From contig JACCXV010000049.1 in the NCBI GenBank assembly GCA_013696835.1, positions 1-10,447 on the forward strand: a stretch of DNA of 10,447 bases, read 5' to 3'. Below, one piece after another: positions 1-5,913 of this stretch. The notes beneath the pieces are model-generated. The model was given only the letters and a program-made list of their open reading frames with translations, was not told where the DNA came from and did not search any database. Both the position numbers and the translations under genes were made by a program. Position 1 is the first letter of the stretch, and every line of letters starts with the position of its first letter. The DNA comes from Gemmatimonadota bacterium. GTDB lineage: Bacteria; Gemmatimonadota; Gemmatimonadetes; JACCXV01.

Positions 1-1082
1 CTGTAGCGGCGTCCCGCATCGGCACCGCGGCCGCGGACTTCGCCATGCGCCCAGGTCCTGCGTCCGGGGTGGTCCCGGCGCCCTGCCGCGGCTCGGTCCG
101 AACGCCCTTCCGCGGCGCTTCGCCGCCTGCCGTCTTCCCGCCCATTCCCCCGCGCCCTTGCCTCCAGACGATCCCGATCAGGCATTCCCTCCTGCGCGCG
201 CGTCTCCGCCGTGACCCCGACGGCGTCCTCGTCGGGCACGATGCGGGACCCGTACTCGTTGGCGTACACCTGGGTGAACTCCGCCCCGAAGAAGAGGATC
301 TGCGCGGACCAGTAGACCCACACCAGCAGGATCACGAGCCCTCCCGCGGCACCGAACGCCGACCCGGCGCTGCCTTTGCCCAGGTAGAAGCCGAGCAGGA
401 ACTTGCCGGCCGTGAACAGCAGCGCGGTCGCCGCCGCGCCGAGCCAGACGTCGCCCCAGCGGATCTCGACGTCCGGGAGAATCTTGTAGATCATCGCGAA
501 CAGGACCGTGATCACGCCGAAGGAGACGGCGAAATGGAGCGCCGCGGCCAGGATCGGCGGTCCCGGAACGTGCTCGCCCGCGAGCTCTCCCAGCTTGCCG
601 AGCCACGCGCTCACGCCCAGCGACACCAGCAGCAGGAAGCCGATCCCCAGGACCATGGTGAACGATGCGAAGCGGTCCTTCACGATGCCCAGCAGCCCGC
701 GACCAGGCTTCGGCGCGACCTCCCAGATCGTGTTGAGCCCGTCCTTGAGCTGCCCGAACACGCCCGACGCCCCGAACAGCAGCACGATCACGCCGATCGC
801 GGTGGCCAGTAGGCCGCGGTCCTCGCGACCCGCGCTCTGGATCGTCTCCTGGATCATCCGCGCGCCCTCCTCCCCCAGGAGGCCCTGCATCTCGCGCACG
901 ACCTGTCCCTGGGCGGCCTCGCGCCCGAACGCCATCCCGGCGATGCCGATGGCAATCACCAGCAGCGGAGCAATCGCGAAGATCGTGTAGTAGGCCAGCG
1001 CGGCTGCCAAGCGGGATGCCTTGTCCTCCTGCCAGTCGCGGAAGGAGCTCTTGAGTAGCGGCACGAGGGCCTGGACACGCAT
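1..1082 (-). CDS. YihY/BrkB family inner-membrane protein (3' end outside window)
   Basis: Reading from ATG at 1082, 360 codons stay open to the window edge, so the C-terminus is missing. The protein has about six hydrophobic helices (roughly residues 27-52, 90-110, 139-162, 178-200, 210-233 and 245-268). It carries family hallmarks of YihY/BrkB (once called ribonuclease BN): the N-terminal SRLAAALAYYTIFAIAPLL, then FGASGVFGQLKDGLNTIW near 103-120, and WSAQILFFGAEFTQVYA near 258-274. The family is integral to the inner membrane and its molecular role is not firmly known; the old RNase BN label is considered wrong. A GGAG at 1091-1094 sits 8 nt before the start. After about residue 290 the sequence becomes an Arg/Gly/Ala-rich, probably disordered cytoplasmic tail of at least 70 residues. 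The gene is divergent from the cupin gene. Family assignment is confident; function is open. Confidence 0.9.
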   Translation of the reverse strand, partial: MRVQALVPLLKSSFRDWQEDKASRLAAALAYYTIFAIAPLLVIAIGIAGMAFGREAAQGQVVREMQGLLGEEGARMIQETIQSAGREDRGLLATAIGVIVLLFGASGVFGQLKDGLNTIWEVAPKPGRGLLGIVKDRFASFTMVLGIGFLLLVSLGVSAWLGKLGELAGEHVPGPPILAAALHFAVSFGVITVLFAMIYKILPDVEIRWGDVWLGAAATALLFTAGKFLLGFYLGKGSAGSAFGAAGGLVILLVWVYWSAQILFFGAEFTQVYANEYGSRIVPDEDAVGVTAETRAQEGMPDRDRLEARARGNGREDGRRRSAAEGRSDRAAAGRRDHPGRRTWAHGEVRGRGADAGRRY

Positions 1083-1191
1083 CGAGCGATCTCCGGAAAC
1101 GCGGGTTGGATTCGGAAAGGAAAGGATAGGACAGGATCCGCCTGCGCGCCCCCCCACTTGGGAGCCCTCGGCGCCGGGGACGAACTCCCGC

Positions 1192-1219
1192 TTGTCCCGC
1201 CGATAGGGCTGTCTACGTT
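1192..1219 (+). promoter_or_regulatory. possible sigma70-type promoter for the cupin gene
   Basis: TTGTCC at 1192-1197 and TACGTT at 1214-1219 are separated by 16 nt, upstream of the cupin start at 1305. The match to consensus is partial. It is the best candidate I see in the 222-nt divergent intergenic region, which otherwise holds a TATCCT-like -10 on the minus strand (1123-1128) for the YihY gene and no gene of its own. Confidence 0.25.
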
Positions 1220-1294
1220 ATGGGGGGCGGCCCGCCGGGGCGCTCCTGGAGTGCGGCGGGACCACGCGGCGGGCGACGCAGGGAGACTTCAACC

Positions 1295-1300
1295 AGGAGG
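1295..1300 (+). promoter_or_regulatory. ribosome binding site fixing the cupin start
   Basis: AGGAGG lies 4 nt before GTG at 1305. The frame is open further upstream to an ATG at 1158, but that extension is Gly/Arg-rich and lacks a ribosome binding site, so 1305 is preferred. Confidence 0.7.
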
Positions 1301-1304
1301 ACCC

Positions 1305-1652
1305 GTGGCGGACACGACCATCAAGAAGATCGATTCAACGCACTCGCCGATTGGCGAGATGGGGCAGGTCTACCTGGCATCGGGAAAGAACGTCTCGATG
1401 CGCCTGTGGGAGGACCAGCCCGCGGCCGAGGCGAAGGAGCATACGACCCGAGACTACGAGACGGTCGGCTACGTCATTCGCGGGAGGGCCGAGCTGCAAC
1501 TGGAGGGACAGACCGTGCGCCTCGGGCCTGGCGACTCATGGGCGATCCCTCGCGGCGCAAGTCACACCTACCGCATCCTCGAGGCGTTCACCGCGGTGGA
1601 GGCGACCAGCCCGCCCGCTCAGGTACACGGCCGCGACGAGGCGACCTCCTAG
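1305..1652 (+). CDS. small single-domain cupin protein
   Basis: The product is 115 residues from GTG at 1305, a usual size for a stand-alone Cupin_2 barrel. Cupin motif 1 is seen as H46 (KEHTTRDYETVGYVIRG, with E52 and G60), and motif 2 as GPGDSWAIPRGASH ending in H87. Motif 1 has a single His (HTT rather than HxH), so the usual three-His metal site is reduced to H46, E52 and H87. Such small cupins can be metal-dependent enzymes, sugar-binding proteins or sensors. No partner domain is present here, so a substrate cannot be named. There is no signal peptide or membrane segment, so it is predicted cytoplasmic. It may be co-transcribed with the hydrolase 178 nt downstream, as no terminator is evident between them. 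Confidence 0.85.
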   Translation: MADTTIKKIDSTHSPIGEMGQVYLASGKNVSMRLWEDQPAAEAKEHTTRDYETVGYVIRGRAELQLEGQTVRLGPGDSWAIPRGASHTYRILEAFTAVEATSPPAQVHGRDEATS

Positions 1653-1830
1653 CAGGCGGCCCCGCGTCCTCCGCAGGAAGTCTGGCGGGCTCCTCGAGTC
1701 TCGCACAGCAGGTCTCGTTCACGAACATGACCCGGCGCCCGGGCGGCTGCCGACGCGAACCACCGTTGCTTCCTACAACAGGTGCTTCGAGGAGCCTCGG
1801 GCCTTGCGGCGGCTCCGAAAGGGGGCTCGT

Positions 1831-2733
1831 GTGCGACACGGTCGGACGTCGCGCTCCCTTCGGTGGGCGGAAAGGCTGAGCGGCCGGGTGGGATCCGGGC
1901 TGATCGCGGCGGCGGTCGTGGGCTTCGTGGCGCTCGCGGCCCTCAAGATTCTCGTGACCTGGCTGGAGCCGCGTCTGGCGTTCTTTCCCGTGGCGGGCGG
2001 GGAGGTCACGCCGCTGGATGTGGGGATTCCGTACCGGGATCTCACCATCCGTACGACGGACGGGGAGAAGCTGGAGGCCTGGCTCCTGCCGCATCCCAAC
2101 CCTCGCGCCGAGGTGCTGTACTTCCACGGCAACGGAGGGAACCTCTCGGGCTGGACGGCCGTCCTGGCCGGCATCCACCGACGCGGGTTCACGGTCCTCG
2201 CCGTGGACTACCGGGGATACGGCCGGAGCACGGGTCGGCCCTCCGAGCGCGGCCTCTACCGTGACGCCGAGGCTCTCGTCGCGACGTTCCGGAACGGGCT
2301 GCACCAAACCGGCGTGCCCATCGTCTACTGGGGCCGCTCGCTCGGCTGCGCGGTGGCGGCGCACGCCAGCCGGGTGGCGGAACCCGACGGGCTGATCCTG
2401 GAAGCGGGCTTTCCGGACGCGCGCGCGGTGCTCCGCGGGTCGCCCGTGCTGGCCTTCCTGGCTCTCTTCTCGAGCTATCGCTTCGCGACCACGGACCTCC
2501 TCCGCGCTGGCTCGCGCCCGGTGCTCGTCATCCACGGCGAAGCCGACCTGACGATCCCGCCCGAGCTCGGCCGAAGGCTCTACGAGGCGATCGACGGTCC
2601 GCGCAGCTTTCACGGCGTGCCCGGCGGCCACCACAACGACGTCGAACCCGCCGCGGCGGAGGGCTACTGGCGCGCCGTGCTGCAGTTCGTTGAGTCGCTC
2701 ATGTCGCCGTGCCGATCTGGGGGGTGCCGCTGA
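1831..2733 (+). CDS. membrane-anchored alpha/beta hydrolase (BEM46/COG1073-like serine hydrolase)
   Basis: The product is 300 residues from GTG at 1831, which has a G-rich ribosome binding site (AAAGGGGG, 1818-1825). A second possible GTG start at 1888 would remove the basic N-terminus. A hydrophobic segment at about residues 22-43 probably anchors the protein in the membrane. The alpha/beta-hydrolase core follows: HGNGG at 99-103 (oxyanion region), DYRGYGRS, the nucleophile elbow GRSLG with S170, acid D239 in HGEADLTIPPE, and a histidine pair H267/H268 in GGHHND. H268 is the likely catalytic base. All catalytic elements are present, so it should be an active hydrolase (esterase, thioesterase or peptidase-like). 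The BEM46/ABHD13-like group has no settled bacterial substrate. The last 35 bp overlap the 3' end of the convergent acyltransferase gene. Confidence 0.88.
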   Translation: MRHGRTSRSLRWAERLSGRVGSGLIAAAVVGFVALAALKILVTWLEPRLAFFPVAGGEVTPLDVGIPYRDLTIRTTDGEKLEAWLLPHPNPRAEVLYFHGNGGNLSGWTAVLAGIHRRGFTVLAVDYRGYGRSTGRPSERGLYRDAEALVATFRNGLHQTGVPIVYWGRSLGCAVAAHASRVAEPDGLILEAGFPDARAVLRGSPVLAFLALFSSYRFATTDLLRAGSRPVLVIHGEADLTIPPELGRRLYEAIDGPRSFHGVPGGHHNDVEPAAAEGYWRAVLQFVESLMSPCRSGGCR

Positions 2734-3679
2734 ACGTACCGAGTCCGTGAGCGGTCTCGACGAGCACCGGCTGCGCCGCGAACGCGCTTCGGACATGCGG
2801 TCTCGACGTATCGGCACGGATCGCCACCAGATGGGCCAGCGGGTCGCGAAAGGGCCTCAGCCCCAGCTTCCTCTTGAAGCTCTGCAGCCCATCGTTCCGA
2901 AAGGGAGATGTGCGGCCGAGGTCCACGAACGCGAAGCCGCGCTCCCGCGCCCAGCGCAGCGCGAGCACCATGGCCGCCGCGGTGACACCCTCTCTCAGAA
3001 GCGCCGGATCTCCCGCGAGCACCCCCGTGAAGGGCAGCCAGACGAGATCGCCGGCCGGCACGCCGCAGACCCCCCCCACGCGTGTTCCGGCGCGAACGAC
3101 GAAGAGCAGCGTGCCCCGTTGCGAGACTTCGCGCCGAAGCGGCCGCGACGGAATCCACGCCTCCTCCCCGAAGCGCACGCGCGCCTGCGGAAGGAGCATG
3201 GTCGAGTAGAACTCGTCCCAGTCCCGCGGCTGCTCGGCAACCTCGAGCCGATATGCGGCCTCCGCGATCTTCTTGAGATCGCTCCGGAGGCTCTTGCCCG
3301 GCGTGCCGGGCGGCACGGCGGAGAGATCACCGATCCACCGCACCGTCTCCGGCACGATCAGCCAGTCGGCCGCGCGAAGGCGTGGGGCGAGCCAGGGGTG
3401 GATGCGCGCGGCCACCAGATCCGCCCCGGCTACCTCGATGCCCGAGGCGCTCCAGAGCGCCCGCCTCGGCCCGTTGCCGGCGGGCAGGAGCGGCCCCACC
3501 ACCCGCGCGGCCATGCGGAGCGGGCCGTTCGCATCGGCGATGCAGGCCACCCGCCACGCGGCTCCTCCCGCGCTCCCCGTGAAGTGGCGCACACGGCTCG
3601 TGAGCTGCAGCGGCAGCACGAGCGCGGCGTGGGCGGCGTCCCACAGGCGCGCACGCGGCGAGACGTGACTGGGCAGCAT
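2699..3679 (-). CDS. FemAB/GNAT-like acyltransferase
   Basis: The product is 326 residues from ATG at 3679, chosen because GAGGAG (3686-3691) lies 6 nt upstream. In-frame starts at 3703 (ATG) and 3721 (GTG, 340 residues) are possible but have weaker sites. The C-terminal half shows the pattern of FemAB-like/Acetyltransf_6 GNAT proteins: a helix of the form ALRWARERGFAFVDLGRTS followed by a basic segment around QSFKRKLGLR (from residue 254 on). This resembles the acceptor/acyl-CoA or aminoacyl-tRNA site of lipid II and exopolysaccharide-associated members. There is no signal peptide and no clear membrane helix, so it is probably cytoplasmic. Relatives often modify cell-surface glycans or peptidoglycan precursors; the substrate here is unknown. 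It is transcribed toward the hydrolase, with overlapping stops. Confidence 0.8.
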   Translation of the reverse strand: MLPSHVSPRARLWDAAHAALVLPLQLTSRVRHFTGSAGGAAWRVACIADANGPLRMAARVVGPLLPAGNGPRRALWSASGIEVAGADLVAARIHPWLAPRLRAADWLIVPETVRWIGDLSAVPPGTPGKSLRSDLKKIAEAAYRLEVAEQPRDWDEFYSTMLLPQARVRFGEEAWIPSRPLRREVSQRGTLLFVVRAGTRVGGVCGVPAGDLVWLPFTGVLAGDPALLREGVTAAAMVLALRWARERGFAFVDLGRTSPFRNDGLQSFKRKLGLRPFRDPLAHLVAIRADTSRPHVRSAFAAQPVLVETAHGLGTFSGTPQIGTAT

Positions 3680-3685
3680 GAAGCG

Positions 3686-3691
3686 CTCCTC
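3686..3691 (-). promoter_or_regulatory. ribosome binding site for the acyltransferase
   Basis: GAGGAG on the minus strand, 6 nt before ATG at 3679. It favours this start over 3703 and 3721. Confidence 0.5.
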
Positions 3692-3892
3692 GAGCGCCAC
3701 CATCGCCCGCCTGGCCTTCACAGAGACGTGCCACCGGAGTGGGCCGCGCGTGGCCAGCAGCTGCGGAGCACTTGATTCCGCCCGCTTGTATGTTCCCGTT
3801 CATCTCCCCGGGGAGCCGCGTGCCGCCCCGCGCACCAGGGGGCCTTCACATTCAGCGTCACGTTGCCGGCACGAGATCACCTGTCCATGAAG

Positions 3893-3900
3893 AGGAGGTG
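3893..3900 (+). promoter_or_regulatory. strong ribosome binding site fixing a TTG start
   Basis: AGGAGGTG is a full anti-16S complement. The AGGAGG core ends 6 nt before TTG at 3905. It argues for the TTG start over ATG at 3887, which would place this site inside the coding region, and over TTG at 3863. Confidence 0.75.
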
Positions 3901-3904
3901 CCGC

Positions 3905-4243
3905 TTGGAGAAGACCGTCTCGCGCGACGAGCTGAAGGAGAAGATGGACCGGGGCGATGACTTCAGGCTGGTCGAGACGCTCCCCAGGGCGGGGTACGAC
4001 CACGCGCATCTTCCCGGCGCCCTGAACCTGCCGCCCGAGCAGGTCGCGGAGCTGGCGCCGACCCTGCTGCCGGACAAGGCCGCAGAGATCGTGGTCTACT
4101 GCTCGAGCCCGACTTGACATGCGTCGGAAAGAGCCGCCCGTGCCCTGGCGGACCTCGGCTACACGAATGTGAAGGATTACTCAGGCGGCAAGCAGGACTG
4201 GATCGAAGCCGGCCTGCCGATCGAAAGCTTTCACGCGCACTGA
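3905..4243 (+). CDS. rhodanese-like protein, probable selenoprotein with in-frame TGA (Sec71)
   Basis: Starting at TTG 3905, the frame encodes a compact rhodanese domain: VSRDELKEKMDRGDDFRLVE, then HAHLPGALNLPPEQV, then EIVVYCSSPT. A TGA follows at codon 71 (4115-4117). The same frame then continues for 41 codons with a typical rhodanese C-terminal half (ERAARALADLGYTNVKDYSG, then GKQDWIEAGLP) and stops at 4241-4243, for 112 residues in all. C66 begins the active-site loop and is the expected persulfide-carrying cysteine. As I recall, related proteins carry a second Cys at +5 (YCxxxxC), exactly where the TGA falls, so Sec is the natural reading. A stem-loop at 4131-4156 fits a bacterial SECIS. 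A redox or sulfur/selenium-transfer role with a C66-U71 pair is inferred. If no Sec machinery exists in the genome, this is a gene broken by a TGC/TGT-to-TGA change. Confidence 0.82.
4131..4156 (+). promoter_or_regulatory. candidate bacterial SECIS stem-loop
   Basis: Downstream of the in-frame TGA, GAG-CCGCC (4131-4138) can pair with GGCGG (4147-4151) and, across a 2-nt bulge, CUC (4154-4156). The 8-nt apical loop CGUGCCCU (4139-4146) starts 21 nt after the TGA. Bacterial SECIS elements lie inside the coding region just after UGA and usually have a G in the first two loop positions; both hold here, with a GU at loop positions 2-3. The fold was done by eye, and GC-rich sequence forms stems easily. 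Confidence 0.55.
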
Positions 4244-4310
4244 TCGCCGCACGTGAGGGAGTGTGCGGGGACAGGCGTGTGCGGGGGCAAGGGCCTCGCT
4301 GCGTTCCCTC

Positions 4311-4796
4311 TCAGGCAGCTGCGGGGCCACCTGCAGCGTCTGGATCCCGCGGTCGCGGCCGCGGAGGAACGGTGATCATCTTCCGCATGCCCATCTGCGC
4401 GAACGCGGCTTCGTTCACGATCTCGAGGAGGCTGCGCGAGATCGTGTCGACGGCGCCCGGCTGCCCGTCGGCGATGACCCGCCCCAGCTTCCGCACCCTC
4501 CGGCGGAGCCGCAGGAAGGCGCTCTCCCCACCGCTGCGCGGCTGCCGGGTCTGGGCGCACTCCCGGCTCTTCACGAGGGCGAGCGTGAGGGCGCCCTCCA
4601 GGACCTGGAGATAGGCGGGGACGTCGAAGGGCGCTCCCTCGACGAGCCTGCGCGGAACGCGCAGCTCGACTGAAGCCATCGCCGGACCTGTCAGCGTGAG
4701 CACGGCCTGGCTGCGCATGTGCTCCAGGGCGCCCGTGATCACCTCGGGCGAGATGCCGGGTACCCCCGGCTGGTGATGCCTCATCCAGTGGACCAT
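4311..4796 (-). CDS. hypothetical protein, 161 residues
   Basis: I do not recognise a family. The frame from ATG at 4796 to TGA at 4311-4313 has a very strong G/C preference in third codon positions, matching its neighbours, which supports it over the overlapping frames on either strand. The protein has a central region predicted to be helical (PAYLQVLEGALTLALVKSRE, then an Arg-rich LRLRRRVRKLGRVI, then VDTISRSLLEIVNEAAFAQM) and a Pro/Arg/Ala-rich tail. It has no signal peptide or membrane helix. The ribosome binding site is weak (AAGGCGG about 6 nt upstream), so the start is uncertain. It lies between the rhodanese-like gene (convergent) and the DUF6494 gene (divergent, 176 nt), and is likely a single-gene unit. 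Confidence 0.65.
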   Translation of the reverse strand: MVHWMRHHQPGVPGISPEVITGALEHMRSQAVLTLTGPAMASVELRVPRRLVEGAPFDVPAYLQVLEGALTLALVKSRECAQTRQPRSGGESAFLRLRRRVRKLGRVIADGQPGAVDTISRSLLEIVNEAAFAQMGMRKMITVPPRPRPRDPDAAGGPAAA

Positions 4797-4958
4797 TGAA
4801 ACCGCCTTCGCGTGTGGCGTGCCGGATCGTCGCGCCCGGTGCTCGGGACCCCGTCACAGATTGGCACCCGGCGCGGCGGCGCAGCATCGTACCGGAGTAG
4901 GACGGAGGGGCGGCTTTGGCAGGAGTCGGGGAGGATGACCTGCGAATGACCATGCGAG

Positions 4959-4964
4959 AGGAGG
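4959..4964 (+). promoter_or_regulatory. ribosome binding site fixing the DUF6494 start
   Basis: AGGAGG 8 nt before ATG at 4973. The frame is open upstream to 4916, but that extension would contain this site and does not match the family N-terminus. Confidence 0.7.
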
Positions 4965-4972
4965 ACAGGCGG

Positions 4973-5176
4973 ATGGACGAGGAGGCCTTCAACATGTCCC
5001 TGAGGAAGTTCCTCAAGACCGTCGGCGTGACCTCGCAGCGCGAGATCGAGAGCGGCGTGAGAGAGGCCCTCGAGTCGGGGCGCCTGACCGGCGCCGAGAC
5101 CCTCGAGGCGCGCGCCACCATCACGGTGGAGGGATTGGGGGACGTGATCGTGGCCGGCCGGATCGCGCTGAGCTGA
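4973..5176 (+). CDS. DUF6494-type small protein, 67 residues
   Basis: The N-terminus MDEEAFNMSLRKFLKTVGVT followed by SQREIESGVREAL is, from memory, the signature of the DUF6494 family: short acidic proteins of about 65-70 residues in diverse bacteria with no known function. The first half looks like an alpha-helical pair. The second half (ARATITVEGLGDVIVAGRIA) reads as a beta hairpin, so the protein is a small soluble alpha/beta domain without Cys residues. It has an excellent ribosome binding site and ends 35 nt before the stop of the convergent membrane-protein gene. No operon partner is present. Family call is good; role unknown. Confidence 0.85.
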   Translation: MDEEAFNMSLRKFLKTVGVTSQREIESGVREALESGRLTGAETLEARATITVEGLGDVIVAGRIALS

Positions 5177-5211
5177 ACGGCGCCGGAGCCGGACCGCCGC
5201 AGCAGCGTCTC

Positions 5212-5913
5212 TCAGGCGCTTGCGAAGGTCAGCAGGCCGGCGGCGATCAGGCTCACGGCCCACACGGCGTCGAGGTTGACCCAGGCGGTCCTCAGGAACG
5301 CCAGGCCCAGCTTCTCGAAGACGAGCAGCGCCAGCACGGCCGTGACGGCCAGCATTCCGATCGTGTGGATGCCCAGCAAGCCGGCGCCCCGCAGGGTGGC
5401 GTCTCCCAGGGTGGCGCCGTCCAGGCGGGTGCCCACCGTCGCGAACAGGGCGCCCGCGTCCAGCGCATCATGCGCGCCGGTGCCGTGCGAGGCCCCGGCA
5501 GGGGATGGCCCAAGCATCAGCGGGGCCAGCATGAGACCCGCGCCGTGCGATCCCGAGACCAGGAAGGACCACAGCGCGAGGTCGCGCCCGCTCACTCGCA
5601 TCCCGACCCACCGAGGGTGCGCCCTGGGGAGCGCGAGGCGGAAGGCGCCGAAGGCGGTCAGGGCACCCGCCGCGGCGATCCGAAGAACGTCCCGTTCAAT
5701 GAATCGCGACGCCGTTCCGAGGATCACGAGGAAGCAGGCGACGGAAATCAGATGGCCCGCGGCGATTGGCGGCAGCGCCCGCAGCACGGCCGCACGGCTG
5801 CCCTCCTGCATTCCGAGCGCGACCGCGAAGAGCCAGCCCATCGCCGGATTGACGCCGTGATAGACCCCGAGCAGGGCCGCCGCACCCCACGGCCACGCGT
5901 CGAACACCGCCAT
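5212..5913 (-). CDS. polytopic membrane protein coupled to SBP56 (metal-transporter-like, tentative)
   Basis: The ATG at 5913 overlaps the TGA of the upstream SBP56 gene (TGATG), a classic translational-coupling junction, so the two proteins are made together. The product is 233 residues with about six membrane helices (roughly 10-33, 50-66, 77-95, 112-134, 178-200 and 211-231). Several helices or their edges carry histidines: H19 in GVYHGVNPAMGW, H54 in AGHLISV, H123 in SGSHGAGLMLAP and H183 in GIHTIGM. A His/Asp-bearing loop (GASHGTGAHDALD) lies at about 140-152. Intramembrane His-Gly motifs recall NicO/HupE/UreH-type metal carriers, but I cannot assign a named family. Supplying or exporting a metal, possibly copper, for SBP56 is an inference from the coupling. 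Confidence 0.82.
   Translation of the reverse strand: MAVFDAWPWGAAALLGVYHGVNPAMGWLFAVALGMQEGSRAAVLRALPPIAAGHLISVACFLVILGTASRFIERDVLRIAAAGALTAFGAFRLALPRAHPRWVGMRVSGRDLALWSFLVSGSHGAGLMLAPLMLGPSPAGASHGTGAHDALDAGALFATVGTRLDGATLGDATLRGAGLLGIHTIGMLAVTAVLALLVFEKLGLAFLRTAWVNLDAVWAVSLIAAGLLTFASA

Noticed and set aside
1653..1830. Possible gene or RNA between cupin and hydrolase
   Set aside because: Frames here are continuations of shadows with no ribosome binding site, and I see no clear hairpin or known RNA motif.
1588..2817. 409-codon minus-strand frame opposite the hydrolase
   Set aside because: Low-complexity composition; the plus strand carries a complete catalytic hydrolase.
2690..3775. 361-codon plus-strand frame opposite the acyltransferase
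   Set aside because: Rich in Arg, His, Pro and Glu with no recognisable fold; it is the antisense shadow of the minus-strand gene.
3905..4117. Rhodanese-like gene as a simple truncated gene or pseudogene
   Set aside because: The frame after the TGA is intact, rhodanese-like and normally terminated, and the TGA is at an expected Cys column with a SECIS-like hairpin. Kept only as the alternative explanation.
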